52,202 nucleotides of DNA, from positions 1-52,202 of the forward strand of contig JAFUEP010000004.1 in the NCBI GenBank assembly GCA_017470345.1, given 5' to 3'. Of the stretch, positions 23,371 through 30,808 are shown one piece after another. This DNA is from Prevotella sp. GTDB lineage: Bacteria; Bacteroidota; Bacteroidia; Bacteroidales; Bacteroidaceae. A model generated the notes under the pieces. That model made no database searches, was not told the DNA's origin, and was given only the letters and a program-made list of their open reading frames with translations. The position numbers were made by a program, and so were the translations under genes. Position 1 is the first letter of the stretch; every line of letters begins with the position of its first letter.

Positions 23371-24126
23371 TCACATGCCGGCCTTCAGTCCGCGAATGAC
23401 GGCCGACGAGAAGCCGGCACGCTCCATCTCGTTGAGGCCGCGGATCGTGAGTCCGCCAGGCGTCGTCACCAGGTCGACGGCCTGCTCGGGGTGCATGCCG
23501 CTGGCCTGGAGCAGCCGGACAACACCCAGGACCGTCTGCAGGACGATTTCCTGAGCCTCGTGGGCACGGAAGCCGAGCTCCACACCGCCCTCGGTCGAGG
23601 CCCGGACGTAGCGCATGGCATAGGCCAGGCCACAGGAGGCCAGCGTCGTCCCTGCCGGGAGCAACCGCTCCGGGCAGATGAACGTGCGGCCGACGGCATT
23701 GAAGAGGCCCTCGATGTCGCACTGGACCGTGTTCTTGACAGGCACGAGGAAGGTCATCGATGCCCGTTCGGACGCGGCGATATTGGGAATGGCGAGCCAC
23801 AGGTCGGCATAGAGCGACACCCACTGCAGCAGCTGTTCCGACGTGATGCCGGCAGCCACCGAGACGACCGTCTTGCGCGTCGTGTCGAGTGCGGTCAGCA
23901 CCTCCTCGACCAGCCATGGCTTGACGGCGATGATCAGCACGTCAGCCTCGCGGGCGGCCTCGGCATTGTCGGTGGTCACCCGGGCTCCCATCTTGGCGAA
24001 GCGTTCGAGCTTCTGCGCGGTGGGATTGCTGATGGTCAGTTCGTCGGGCCTGAGAAAATCGCTCTTGAGCAATCCCTCGGCGATAGCCCCGCCAATGGCA
24101 CCGGCCCCAATGATGGCTATCTTCAT
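23371..24126 (-). CDS. proC: Pyrroline-5-carboxylate reductase
   Basis: This 251-aa enzyme reduces P5C to proline, the last step of proline synthesis. The N-terminus has the Rossmann motif IGAGAIGGAIAEGLL; further segments are DVLIIAVKPW, SVAAGITSEQL and the C-terminal family signature around VTTPGGLTIRGLNEMERAGF. The length is just under the usual 265-270 aa. It overlaps the argD stop by 4 bp (ATGA), tying proline and arginine synthesis at the translation level. Confidence 0.94.
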   Translation of the reverse strand: MKIAIIGAGAIGGAIAEGLLKSDFLRPDELTISNPTAQKLERFAKMGARVTTDNAEAAREADVLIIAVKPWLVEEVLTALDTTRKTVVSVAAGITSEQLLQWVSLYADLWLAIPNIAASERASMTFLVPVKNTVQCDIEGLFNAVGRTFICPERLLPAGTTLASCGLAYAMRYVRASTEGGVELGFRAHEAQEIVLQTVLGVVRLLQASGMHPEQAVDLVTTPGGLTIRGLNEMERAGFSSAVIRGLKAGM

Positions 24127-25253
24127 AGCACTCGCTTTAGTCGTTCGACAAACTCGTCGGCCAGCTCGCGGGTGAACGTCAGTGGCGGCAGGAGCCGCAG
24201 GGTGAAGTCGCCGGAGCAGCCGGTGAAGACGTGCTGCTCATAGAGCAGTTGCTGGCGCACGGACTTCTGGGGCACGTCGAGCTCGATGCCGATCATCAGG
24301 CCGCGCCCACGCACCTCATTGATCTTGGGGCTCTCGAGCGCCCTGATCTTTTCCATCAGGTAGTCGCCCACCTCGCGGGCATTGTCCACGAGGCGCTGCT
24401 GTTCAATGACGTCGAGCACACTGAGGGCTGCCGCACAGGCCAGGTGGTTACCGCCGAAGGTGGTGCCCAGCTGACCTTTCTCGGGCTTCAGGTCGGGCGA
24501 GATGAGCACGCCGCCCATGGGCAGTCCGTTGGCGATGCCCTTGGCCACGGTGATGATGTCGGGCTTGATGCCGAGCCACTGGTGGGCGAAGAAGCGGCCG
24601 CTGCGCCCGTAGCCGCACTGCACCTCGTCGCAGATGAGCAGGGCCCCGTGGCGATGGGCGAAGTATTCGAGCGACTGGGCAAACTCGGGCGTCAGCATCT
24701 GAATGCCGCCCACGCCCTGAATAGGCTCCACGATGACGGCCAGCACGTTCTCCTTGTCGAGCTCGCGCATCCATGGCGTCAGGTCGTTGATGGGCAGGAA
24801 CTTGGCGTGGTGGTTGTCGTTGATCGGGGCCACAATCTTCGGGTTGTTGGTCACCTCGACGGCCAGCGACGTGCGCCCGTGGAACGAATGGCGGGCCGTC
24901 AGCACGACGCTGCGCTTGCGGTTATGGAACGAGGCCAGCTTCAGGGCATTCTCGTTGGCCTCAGCGCCGCTGTTCACGAGAAACAGCTGATAGTCCTCGT
25001 AGCCCGAGATGCGCCCCAGGCGCTCAGCCAGTTCCTCCTGCAGCGTGTTCCTGACCGAGTTGGAATAGAAACCCAGCTGGCCGAGCTGTGCCGCGACGCG
25101 CTCCACGTAGTGCGGGTGGGCATGGCCGATGCTGATGACGGCATGCCCGCCATAGAGGTCAAGATACTCCTGGCCCTGATCGTCCCACACCTTACAATCT
25201 TTTCCCTTGACGATATTGACGTCGAAGAGGCTATATACATCAAATAGTTTCAT
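24123..25253 (-). CDS. argD: N-acylornithine aminotransferase
   Basis: This 376-aa class III PLP aminotransferase converts N-acylglutamate semialdehyde to N-acylornithine. Motifs: LYGGHAVISIGHAHPH, the substrate and phosphate-binding VNSGAEANENALKLA, DEVQCGYGRSGRFFAHQ, and the PLP lysine in ITVAKGIANGLPMGG, then GTTFGGNHLACAAAL. It follows argC by 6 nt and is coupled to proC by an ATGA overlap. A second class III aminotransferase in the window (rocD at 28530) acts on free ornithine. Confidence 0.93.
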   Translation of the reverse strand: MKLFDVYSLFDVNIVKGKDCKVWDDQGQEYLDLYGGHAVISIGHAHPHYVERVAAQLGQLGFYSNSVRNTLQEELAERLGRISGYEDYQLFLVNSGAEANENALKLASFHNRKRSVVLTARHSFHGRTSLAVEVTNNPKIVAPINDNHHAKFLPINDLTPWMRELDKENVLAVIVEPIQGVGGIQMLTPEFAQSLEYFAHRHGALLICDEVQCGYGRSGRFFAHQWLGIKPDIITVAKGIANGLPMGGVLISPDLKPEKGQLGTTFGGNHLACAAALSVLDVIEQQRLVDNAREVGDYLMEKIRALESPKINEVRGRGLMIGIELDVPQKSVRQQLLYEQHVFTGCSGDFTLRLLPPLTFTRELADEFVERLKRVL

Positions 25254-25259
25254 CTTGTG

Positions 25260-26330
25260 TCAGAATGCTATTGCTTTTAGTTGAAGTCCTGTTTTCTCAT
25301 CGAGCCCAAACATCAGGTTCATGTTCTGGACGGCCTGACCGCTGGCTCCCTTGAGCAGATTGTCGATGACCGACGTGATGAGCAGCTTCTGCCCGTGCTT
25401 CTCGCAGTGCACCAGCGCCTTGTTGGTGCCGACGACCTGCTTCAGGTCTATCGGTTCATGGCTGTAGTGGGTGAAGGCTGCGTCGCGATAGAAGTCCTCG
25501 TAGGCCTCGACGACGTCCTCAATCGGAGCGGGCGTGCGCACCACTGCCGTGCAGAAGATGCCGCGGGCAAAGGGACCGCGATAGGGGATGAAGTCGATGT
25601 CGGCGTCGAGGTAGCCCTGCACCTGGCGCAGCGACTGGCGTATCTCGGCCACGTGCTGATGCTGGAAGGGCTTGTATATGCTCATGTTGTCGGAGCGCCA
25701 GGAGAAGTGGGTCGTCGCGCCGGGCTTCTGGCCGGCGCCCGTCGAGCCCGTGATGGCGTTGACGCTGACGTCCTCCTTCAGCAGGTTCAGATAGGCGGCG
25801 GGCAGCAGGGCCAGCTGGATGGCCGTGGCGAAGCAGCCGGGGTTGGCCACGCAGCAGGCTTGACGTATGGCGTCGCGGTTCAGCTCGGGCAGACCGTAGA
25901 CGAAGTTTCTTAGTGTAGAGTGGAGAGTGGAGAATGGAGAGTTTGCTGCCGCACTTGTTTCTTGCACAGCTTCTGCCGCGGTAGCAAACTCTACATTCTT
26001 CATTCTACACTCTACATTAGAATTGACCCTGAAGTCCTGGGCCAGGTCGATGATCTTCATGTCTGCCGGGATGTCGTGCTCGCGGAGGAAGGCCTCGCTC
26101 TTGCCATGGCCGAAGCAGAAGAAGACGACGTCGACCTCACTGAACGGCAACTGGTCGGTGAACCGCAGGTCGGTGTCGCCCACGAGTCCCTCGTGGACGC
26201 TGCTGACCGGGAGCCCAGCCTGACTCTCCGAATTGGCGAAGACGATCTCCGCATCCGGATGGTTGAGAAGCAGCCGGATCAGTTCGCCGCCCGTATAGCC
26301 GGCCGCGCCGAGAATTCCTACTCTTATCAT
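25260..26330 (-). CDS. argC: N-acylglutamyl-phosphate reductase with in-frame insertion
   Basis: This 356-aa NADPH-dependent enzyme reduces N-acylglutamyl phosphate to the semialdehyde. GILGAAGYTGGELIRLL opens the NADP fold, VANPGCFATA carries the catalytic Cys, and NAITGSTGAGQKPG and KQVVGTNKALVHCEKHG are typical. Relatives of about 320 aa go directly from DFR to the FVYGLPELNRD segment; here about 36 extra residues (VNSNVECRMKNVEF...SPFSTLHSTLRN) lie between. They are encoded by a 109-nt imperfect palindrome at 25911-26019. The reading frame is kept, and all catalytic segments are intact, so the enzyme is probably functional. Confidence 0.93.
   Translation of the reverse strand: MIRVGILGAAGYTGGELIRLLLNHPDAEIVFANSESQAGLPVSSVHEGLVGDTDLRFTDQLPFSEVDVVFFCFGHGKSEAFLREHDIPADMKIIDLAQDFRVNSNVECRMKNVEFATAAEAVQETSAAANSPFSTLHSTLRNFVYGLPELNRDAIRQACCVANPGCFATAIQLALLPAAYLNLLKEDVSVNAITGSTGAGQKPGATTHFSWRSDNMSIYKPFQHQHVAEIRQSLRQVQGYLDADIDFIPYRGPFARGIFCTAVVRTPAPIEDVVEAYEDFYRDAAFTHYSHEPIDLKQVVGTNKALVHCEKHGQKLLITSVIDNLLKGASGQAVQNMNLMFGLDEKTGLQLKAIAF
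25911..26019. repeat. Palindromic element inserted in frame inside argC
   Basis: Arms at 25911-25952 and 25978-26019 match over 36 of 42 nt around a 25-nt loop. The arms consist of GTAGAGTGGAGA-like words ending in TTTGCTGCCGC or TTTGCTACCGC. The core is shared with the intergenic element at 23171-23355. Confidence 0.9.
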
Positions 26331-26367
26331 AATGCTTCGTCGTTTAAGTTGTTATTATTCTTAAATT

Positions 26368-26440
26368 AGCGACGGTGTTTATTATTTCAGCGTCGGTGAA
26401 ATACTAAACAGCGTCGGTGAAATATTAAACAGCGACGCCG
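26368..26440. repeat. 21-bp tandem repeat between argG and argC
   Basis: Three full 21-bp units start at 26368, 26389 and 26410 (AGCGTCGGTGAAATA...), and a partial fourth starts at 26431. The first unit carries the tail in inverted form (TTTATTATTTC). The unit length equals that of the arrays at 11046 and 33779, but the sequence is different. It occupies the middle of the 146-nt spacer. Confidence 0.85.
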
Positions 26441-26476
26441 TTTTACCTTCGTCCGCACAAAAAAATATATCCCTGC

Positions 26477-27670
26477 TTAACGTTCACCGGGATGAACGCC
26501 GTAGTAGACGCGCAGCGGCGTCGACAGCACCTTGATGAAGCCCTTGGCCTCGTCGGCCGTCCAGCCCGTCTGCGTCTCGCCATATTCGCCGAGCTTCGAC
26601 TTGGTCAGGTCGTTGACCGAATCAATTCCCACCGTCTCGAAGCCGTAGGGGCGCAGGCGCAGGATGGCCGTGCCCGTGACGTTGCGCTGCGAGGAGAGCA
26701 GCATGGCCTCGATGTCGGGCATGACGGGCTCCAGATACTGGCTCTCGTGGAGGAACATGCCGTACCAGTTGGCCACCTGGTCCTTCCAGTACTGCTGCCA
26801 CTTCGACAGGGTCGACTTCTCCAGCAGGCGGTGAGCCTCGATGATGAGCTTGGGCGCAGCGGCCTCGAAGCCCACGCGGCCCTTGATGCCGATGATGGTG
26901 TCGCCGACGTTGCAGTCGCGACCGATGGCATACGACGCACCGATCTCCTCGATGCGCTGGATGGCCGCCACGCGGTCGTCGAACGGCTCGTCGTTGACGG
27001 CCGTGATCTCCCCATGCTTAAAGGTGATGCGCAGCAGCGACTCGTCCTGGCGTGTGGCGTGCTTCAGATAGGCCTCCTCGGGCAGTCCCTGTTCCGGGTC
27101 GAGCAGCTCGCCGCCACAGATGGACGTGCCCCAGATGCCGACGTTATAGGAGTATTTCAGCTTGGCGAAGTCGGCCGTGAAGCCATGAGCATTCAGATAG
27201 TCCACCTCCTCCTTGCGCGTCAGCTTCTCGTCGCGCGTCAGGGTGATGATCTCCACGCCCGGCGCCATGACCAGGAAGGTCATGTCGAAGCGGATCTGGT
27301 CGTTGCCGGCACCCGTAGAGCCGTGGGCAATGGCGTCGGCACCGATCTCGTTGGCATAGCGGGCGATGGCCAGCGCCTGGAAGATGCGCTCACTGGAGAC
27401 CGAGATAGGGTAGCAGTTGTTGCGCAGTACGTTGCCGAAGATCATGAAGCGCAGCGACTTCTCATAGTACTCCTGCGTGACGTCGAGCGTCGCATACTTC
27501 GCGGCGCCCAGCTTCAGGGCGTTCTCCTCGTTGCGACGGAGCTGTTCGGGGCTGAATCCGCCCGTGTTGGCACAGACGGCGTGCACCTCGTTGCCCTCCT
27601 GGGCCAGGCGCATCACGGTGTACGACGTATCAAGGCCTCCCGAGTAGGCCACAACAATCTTTTTACTCAT
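26477..27670 (-). CDS. argG: Argininosuccinate synthase
   Basis: This 397-aa enzyme joins citrulline and aspartate using ATP. The N-terminal pyrophosphatase loop AYSGGLDTS, the AHGSTGAGNDQIRFD segment, YLNAHG, SYNVGIWGTSICGG and the C-terminal YYGVHPGER are characteristic. The length is normal for the short bacterial form. It is the second gene of the operon, 18 nt after the acyltransferase gene. Confidence 0.95.
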   Translation of the reverse strand: MSKKIVVAYSGGLDTSYTVMRLAQEGNEVHAVCANTGGFSPEQLRRNEENALKLGAAKYATLDVTQEYYEKSLRFMIFGNVLRNNCYPISVSSERIFQALAIARYANEIGADAIAHGSTGAGNDQIRFDMTFLVMAPGVEIITLTRDEKLTRKEEVDYLNAHGFTADFAKLKYSYNVGIWGTSICGGELLDPEQGLPEEAYLKHATRQDESLLRITFKHGEITAVNDEPFDDRVAAIQRIEEIGASYAIGRDCNVGDTIIGIKGRVGFEAAAPKLIIEAHRLLEKSTLSKWQQYWKDQVANWYGMFLHESQYLEPVMPDIEAMLLSSQRNVTGTAILRLRPYGFETVGIDSVNDLTKSKLGEYGETQTGWTADEAKGFIKVLSTPLRVYYGVHPGER

Positions 27671-27688
27671 ATTTCAATCTGTTTTTTA

Positions 27689-28309
27689 TTATTTCTTAAT
27701 TCTGAAAACCTTATTAAACGCATTCGCCACCGACATCATATAGGGGGCCCACCACGAGACCGTCTTCTTCTCCGTGGCCGGGTCGTAGAGCATGCCGTAG
27801 CAGAGGCACACGCGACGGTTGTTGCGCTGCAGGATGTCGTAGTTCTTGCAGCCCTGACAGCCCTGCCAGAACTCCTCGTCCTGCGTCAGCTCGGTCAGCG
27901 TGACAGGCTGATAGCCCAGTCGCGTGTTGAGCTTCATCACGGGCAGCGACGTGGTGATACTGAAGATCTTGGCGTAGGGGAAACGGTCGCGTGCCAGCAG
28001 AAAAGTCCGCTCCTTGATCTGAGCGGCCAGTCCTCGTCGTCGGTAGTCGGGATCCACTATCAATCCGCTCGTGGCCACAAAGTCGCCGTGACTCCAGCTT
28101 TCAATATAACTGAAACCTACCACCTTGTCGCCGTCAAGAGCAATAATGGCTTTTCCACTCGTCATCTTCTGCGCAATATATGCAGGATCGCGCCTGGCAA
28201 TACCTGTGTTGCGCTGAAGGGCCGACTCATAAATCATCTGGCAAATGCGCTCAGCATACTTCACGTGAGTCTCGTCGGCCTGTTTCACTACCAACTCGTT
28301 TTCTTTCAT
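27689..28309 (-). CDS. GNAT acyltransferase, candidate acylglutamate synthase
   Basis: This 206-aa protein contains a GNAT acetyltransferase fold: the acyl-CoA-binding motif VDPDYRRRGLAAQIKERTF near residues 86-105 and beta-strand segments KAIIALDGDKVVGFSYIESW before it. It is the first gene of the arginine operon. The cluster lacks argJ, so an enzyme making N-acylglutamate is needed, and this GNAT is the best candidate (N-acetyl- or N-succinylglutamate synthase). The C-terminal Cys-rich stretch (WQGCQGCKNYDILQRNNRRVCLCYG) could be a metal site or a regulatory element. The specific reaction is inference from place. Confidence 0.85.
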   Translation of the reverse strand: MKENELVVKQADETHVKYAERICQMIYESALQRNTGIARRDPAYIAQKMTSGKAIIALDGDKVVGFSYIESWSHGDFVATSGLIVDPDYRRRGLAAQIKERTFLLARDRFPYAKIFSITTSLPVMKLNTRLGYQPVTLTELTQDEEFWQGCQGCKNYDILQRNNRRVCLCYGMLYDPATEKKTVSWWAPYMMSVANAFNKVFRIKK

Positions 28310-28362
28310 TTCTACTTGTTCGCTTACATAAGTTAATCGACGTTAATACCTGAAAATATTCT

Positions 28363-28395
28363 GCAAAGGTCAGCATTTTATTTCAATTGAGCAAA
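28363..28395 (-). promoter_or_regulatory. Probable promoter of the arginine/proline operon
   Basis: On the minus strand, TTTG (28392-28395) and GACCTTTGC (28363-28371) stand 20 nt apart, the normal Bacteroidota spacing. The -7 box has G in place of the first T. Transcription should begin near 28356, giving a leader of some 45 nt. Confidence 0.55.
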
Positions 28396-28450
28396 TTATT
28401 TGGGGAAAAACCGACTAAGTTGTTAGTGATTAACATTATTTAGGAACTCG

Positions 28451-28486
28451 ATTGTAAGAATAGTGCAAAAAAAATCGTAATTTTGC
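28451..28486 (+). promoter_or_regulatory. Promoter of the arginine catabolic operon
   Basis: TAATTTTGC at 28478-28486 is an excellent -7 box, with a partial -33 (ATTG at 28451-28454). About 55 bp separate it from the divergent promoter; this stretch includes GTTAGTGATTAAC, a partial dyad that could be an operator. Confidence 0.6.
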
Positions 28487-28529
28487 CACATAACTATAAT
28501 CATCTATTAACTTTTAAATGCTTCCATGT

Positions 28530-29780
28530 ATGACTAACACAACAACCGATCAACCTATGACCAACACCCAGCGACTGATGGAGCTGGAAGAACGCTATGG
28601 TGCACACAACTATCACCCGCTGCCCGTCGTGCTCCGCCGCGGCAAGGGCATCTATGTCTGGGACGTCGAGGACAAACGCTATTTCGACTTCCTCTCGAGC
28701 TATTCTGCCGTCAACCAGGGCCACTGCCATCCGCGCATCGTCAAGGCCCTGAAGGACCAGGCCGACCAGCTCTGCCTGACCAGCCGCGCCTTCTATAGCG
28801 AGCCGTTCTGCGAGTACGAGAAGTTCATGCACGACTTCTTCGGCTACGACCGCGTGCTGCCCATGAACACGGGCGCCGAGGGCGTCGAGACGTCGCTGAA
28901 GCTGGCCCGCCGCTGGGGCGCCGTCAAAAAGCATATCCCCAACGAGAAGATCAAGGTCATCTGCTGCGAAGGCAACTTCCACGGCCGCACCGTGACCGTC
29001 ATCACCATGAGCAACGACCCCAGCTCCTATGCCGACTACGGACCGCTGACGCCGGGCTTCATCCGCATCCCCTATAACGACACGAAGGCCCTCGAGGTGG
29101 CCCTCAACAAATATGGCGACGAGGTGTGCGCCTTCATCGCTGAGCCCATCCAGGGCGAGGCCGGCGTCTTCGTGCCTGACGACGGCTATCTGAAGCGGTG
29201 CTACGACCTGTGCCACCAGCACAACGTGCTCTTCATCGCCGACGAGGTGCAGACGGGCATCGCCCGCACGGGCCGCATGATCTGCTGCGAGCACGACGGC
29301 GTCCGACCCGACATCCTCGTCTTGGGCAAGGCTCTCGGCGGCGGCGTGCTGCCCGTCTCGGCCTGTCTGGCCGACGACGACATCATGCTCAACATCCGGC
29401 CGGGCGAGCACGGATCGACCTTCGGCGGATTCCCGCTGGCCGCCCGCGTGGCCATGGAGGCGCTGCGCGTCGTGCGCGACGAGCATCTCGTCGAGAATGC
29501 CGACCGCATGGGCCGCATCTTCCGCGAGGAGATCAAGAAGATTGAGTCGCCCTTCATCGTCGAGGTGCGCGGCCGCGGTCTGCTCAATGCCATCGTCACC
29601 AAGCCCATCGGCGACAAGACCGCCTGGGACATCTGTCTGCGCATGAAGGACAAAGGATTGCTGGCCAAGCCCACCCACGACGACATCATCCGCTTCGCTC
29701 CGCCCCTCTGCATCAACGAGCAGGAGCTGCGCGAGGCCATCCAGATCATCAAGGACACGTTTGAGGAAATGAGCCGCTGA
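28530..29780 (+). CDS. rocD: Ornithine aminotransferase
   Basis: This 416-aa class III PLP aminotransferase moves the delta-amino group of ornithine to 2-oxoglutarate, giving glutamate semialdehyde/P5C. Typical segments: [38 protein letters not shown] (ornithine-specific form of the phosphate-binding loop), [15 protein letters not shown], the PLP lysine in [15 protein letters not shown] and [10 protein letters not shown]. Starts at 28518 and 28557 are also in frame; 28530 is chosen as the one giving a normal N-terminus after the promoter. It leads the catabolic operon and is followed 6 nt later by ctlX. Confidence 0.93.
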   Translation: MTNTTTDQPMTNTQRLMELEERYGAHNYHPLPVVLRRGKGIYVWDVEDKRYFDFLSSYSAVNQGHCHPRIVKALKDQADQLCLTSRAFYSEPFCEYEKFMHDFFGYDRVLPMNTGAEGVETSLKLARRWGAVKKHIPNEKIKVICCEGNFHGRTVTVITMSNDPSSYADYGPLTPGFIRIPYNDTKALEVALNKYGDEVCAFIAEPIQGEAGVFVPDDGYLKRCYDLCHQHNVLFIADEVQTGIARTGRMICCEHDGVRPDILVLGKALGGGVLPVSACLADDDIMLNIRPGEHGSTFGGFPLAARVAMEALRVVRDEHLVENADRMGRIFREEIKKIESPFIVEVRGRGLLNAIVTKPIGDKTAWDICLRMKDKGLLAKPTHDDIIRFAPPLCINEQELREAIQIIKDTFEEMSR

Positions 29781-29786
29781 GAGCCT

Positions 29787-30695
29787 ATGCAGACAACTAA
29801 CCGTGTATTGATGGTGCGGCCCGTGCGCTTCGCCTTCAATGAGGAGACGGCCGCGAACAATGCCTTCCAGGTGCGCAGCGCATCGGCCGAGGCCGCCAGA
29901 CAGACGCAGCAACGGGCCGTCGCTGAGTTCGACGCCTATGTCGATTTGCTCCGCAGCCATGGCGTCAGCGTCGACGTGCTCGAGGACACGCCTGAGCCTT
30001 TCACGCCCGACTCTATCTTCCCGAACAACTGCTTCTCGACGCACGACGACGGCACGCTCGTCGTCTATCCGATGTTTGCTCCCAACCGCCGCCGCGAACG
30101 CGCGAAACTGCTGCCTCACATCGGCACGGGCCGCTATAGCCGTCTGGTCGACCTGACCAACTGGGAGAGCCGCGGCAAGTGTCTGGAAGGCACTGGCTCG
30201 CTCATCCTCGACCGCGAGCACCGCATGGCCTACGCCTGCCTGTCGCCACGCACCGACCGCGACGTCGTCCACGCATGGGCCGAGGCTCTCGACTACGACT
30301 ACTTCCTCTTCGATGCCTCTGACGAGCAGGGCACGCCCGTCTACCACACCAACGTGGTGATGCACATCGGTTCGACCGTGGCCGTCGTCTGTCTCGACGC
30401 CGTCCGCGACGCCGACCAGCGAGCCACGCTCAAGGGACTGCTCGAGGAGAGCGGCAAGACCGTCGTCAGCATCACCCTCGCCCAGATGCATCAGTTCGCC
30501 GGCAACATGCTCGAGCTGCAGGGCAAGCAGGCCGAGCCCCTGCTCGTCATGAGCCAGACGGCCCGCCGCTCCCTGACCACGAAGCAGCTGCTCACCCTCA
30601 GTCAGCACGCCACCATCCTCAGCCCCGACCTGACCGCCATCGAACAAGCCGGCGGCGGCAGCGCCCGCTGCATGCTAGCCGAAATCTTCTCATAG
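29787..30695 (+). CDS. ctlX: Citrulline hydrolase (CtlX type, amidinotransferase fold)
   Basis: This 302-aa protein belongs to the guanidino-group modifying superfamily. It shows VRPVRFAFNEETAANN at the start, PDSIFPNNCFSTHDDGT (catalytic Asp region), CLEGTGSLILDRE, HTNVVMHIG (catalytic His) and the nucleophilic Cys near residue 295 in GGGSARCML. This pattern matches the citrulline utilisation hydrolase CtlX, which converts citrulline to ornithine, CO2 and ammonia. Its place between ornithine aminotransferase and P5C dehydrogenase, with arginine deiminase further on, fits this role. A dimethylarginine hydrolase would be the main alternative. Confidence 0.85.
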   Translation: MQTTNRVLMVRPVRFAFNEETAANNAFQVRSASAEAARQTQQRAVAEFDAYVDLLRSHGVSVDVLEDTPEPFTPDSIFPNNCFSTHDDGTLVVYPMFAPNRRRERAKLLPHIGTGRYSRLVDLTNWESRGKCLEGTGSLILDREHRMAYACLSPRTDRDVVHAWAEALDYDYFLFDASDEQGTPVYHTNVVMHIGSTVAVVCLDAVRDADQRATLKGLLEESGKTVVSITLAQMHQFAGNMLELQGKQAEPLLVMSQTARRSLTTKQLLTLSQHATILSPDLTAIEQAGGGSARCMLAEIFS

Positions 30696-30696
30696 C

Positions 30697-30782
30697 GATA
30701 TCCCCGAAATAACGATATTCCGAAATAACGATATCCCGAAGAGTCGAAATCTCGATATAACGATATAACGAAATAACGAAAA
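30697..30782. repeat. NNCGAAATAACGATA repeat between ctlX and pruA
   Basis: Words such as CGAAATAACGATA and CGATATAACG recur through the spacer. It is the reverse-orientation counterpart of the tracts at 16433 and 17532. Confidence 0.75.
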
Positions 30783-30808
30783 AAATAACAAAAACCAGAA
30801 ACAAAACT

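Noticed and set aside
26492-28336. Long plus-strand open frame opposite argG and the GNAT gene
   Set aside because: It mirrors two well-supported minus-strand genes and reads as low-complexity Val/Ala/Asp/Gly-rich sequence.
28500-30647. Long open frame on the minus strand, antisense to rocD and ctlX
   Set aside because: High GC and codon bias produce antisense frames; the translation has no motif and the plus-strand genes are certain.
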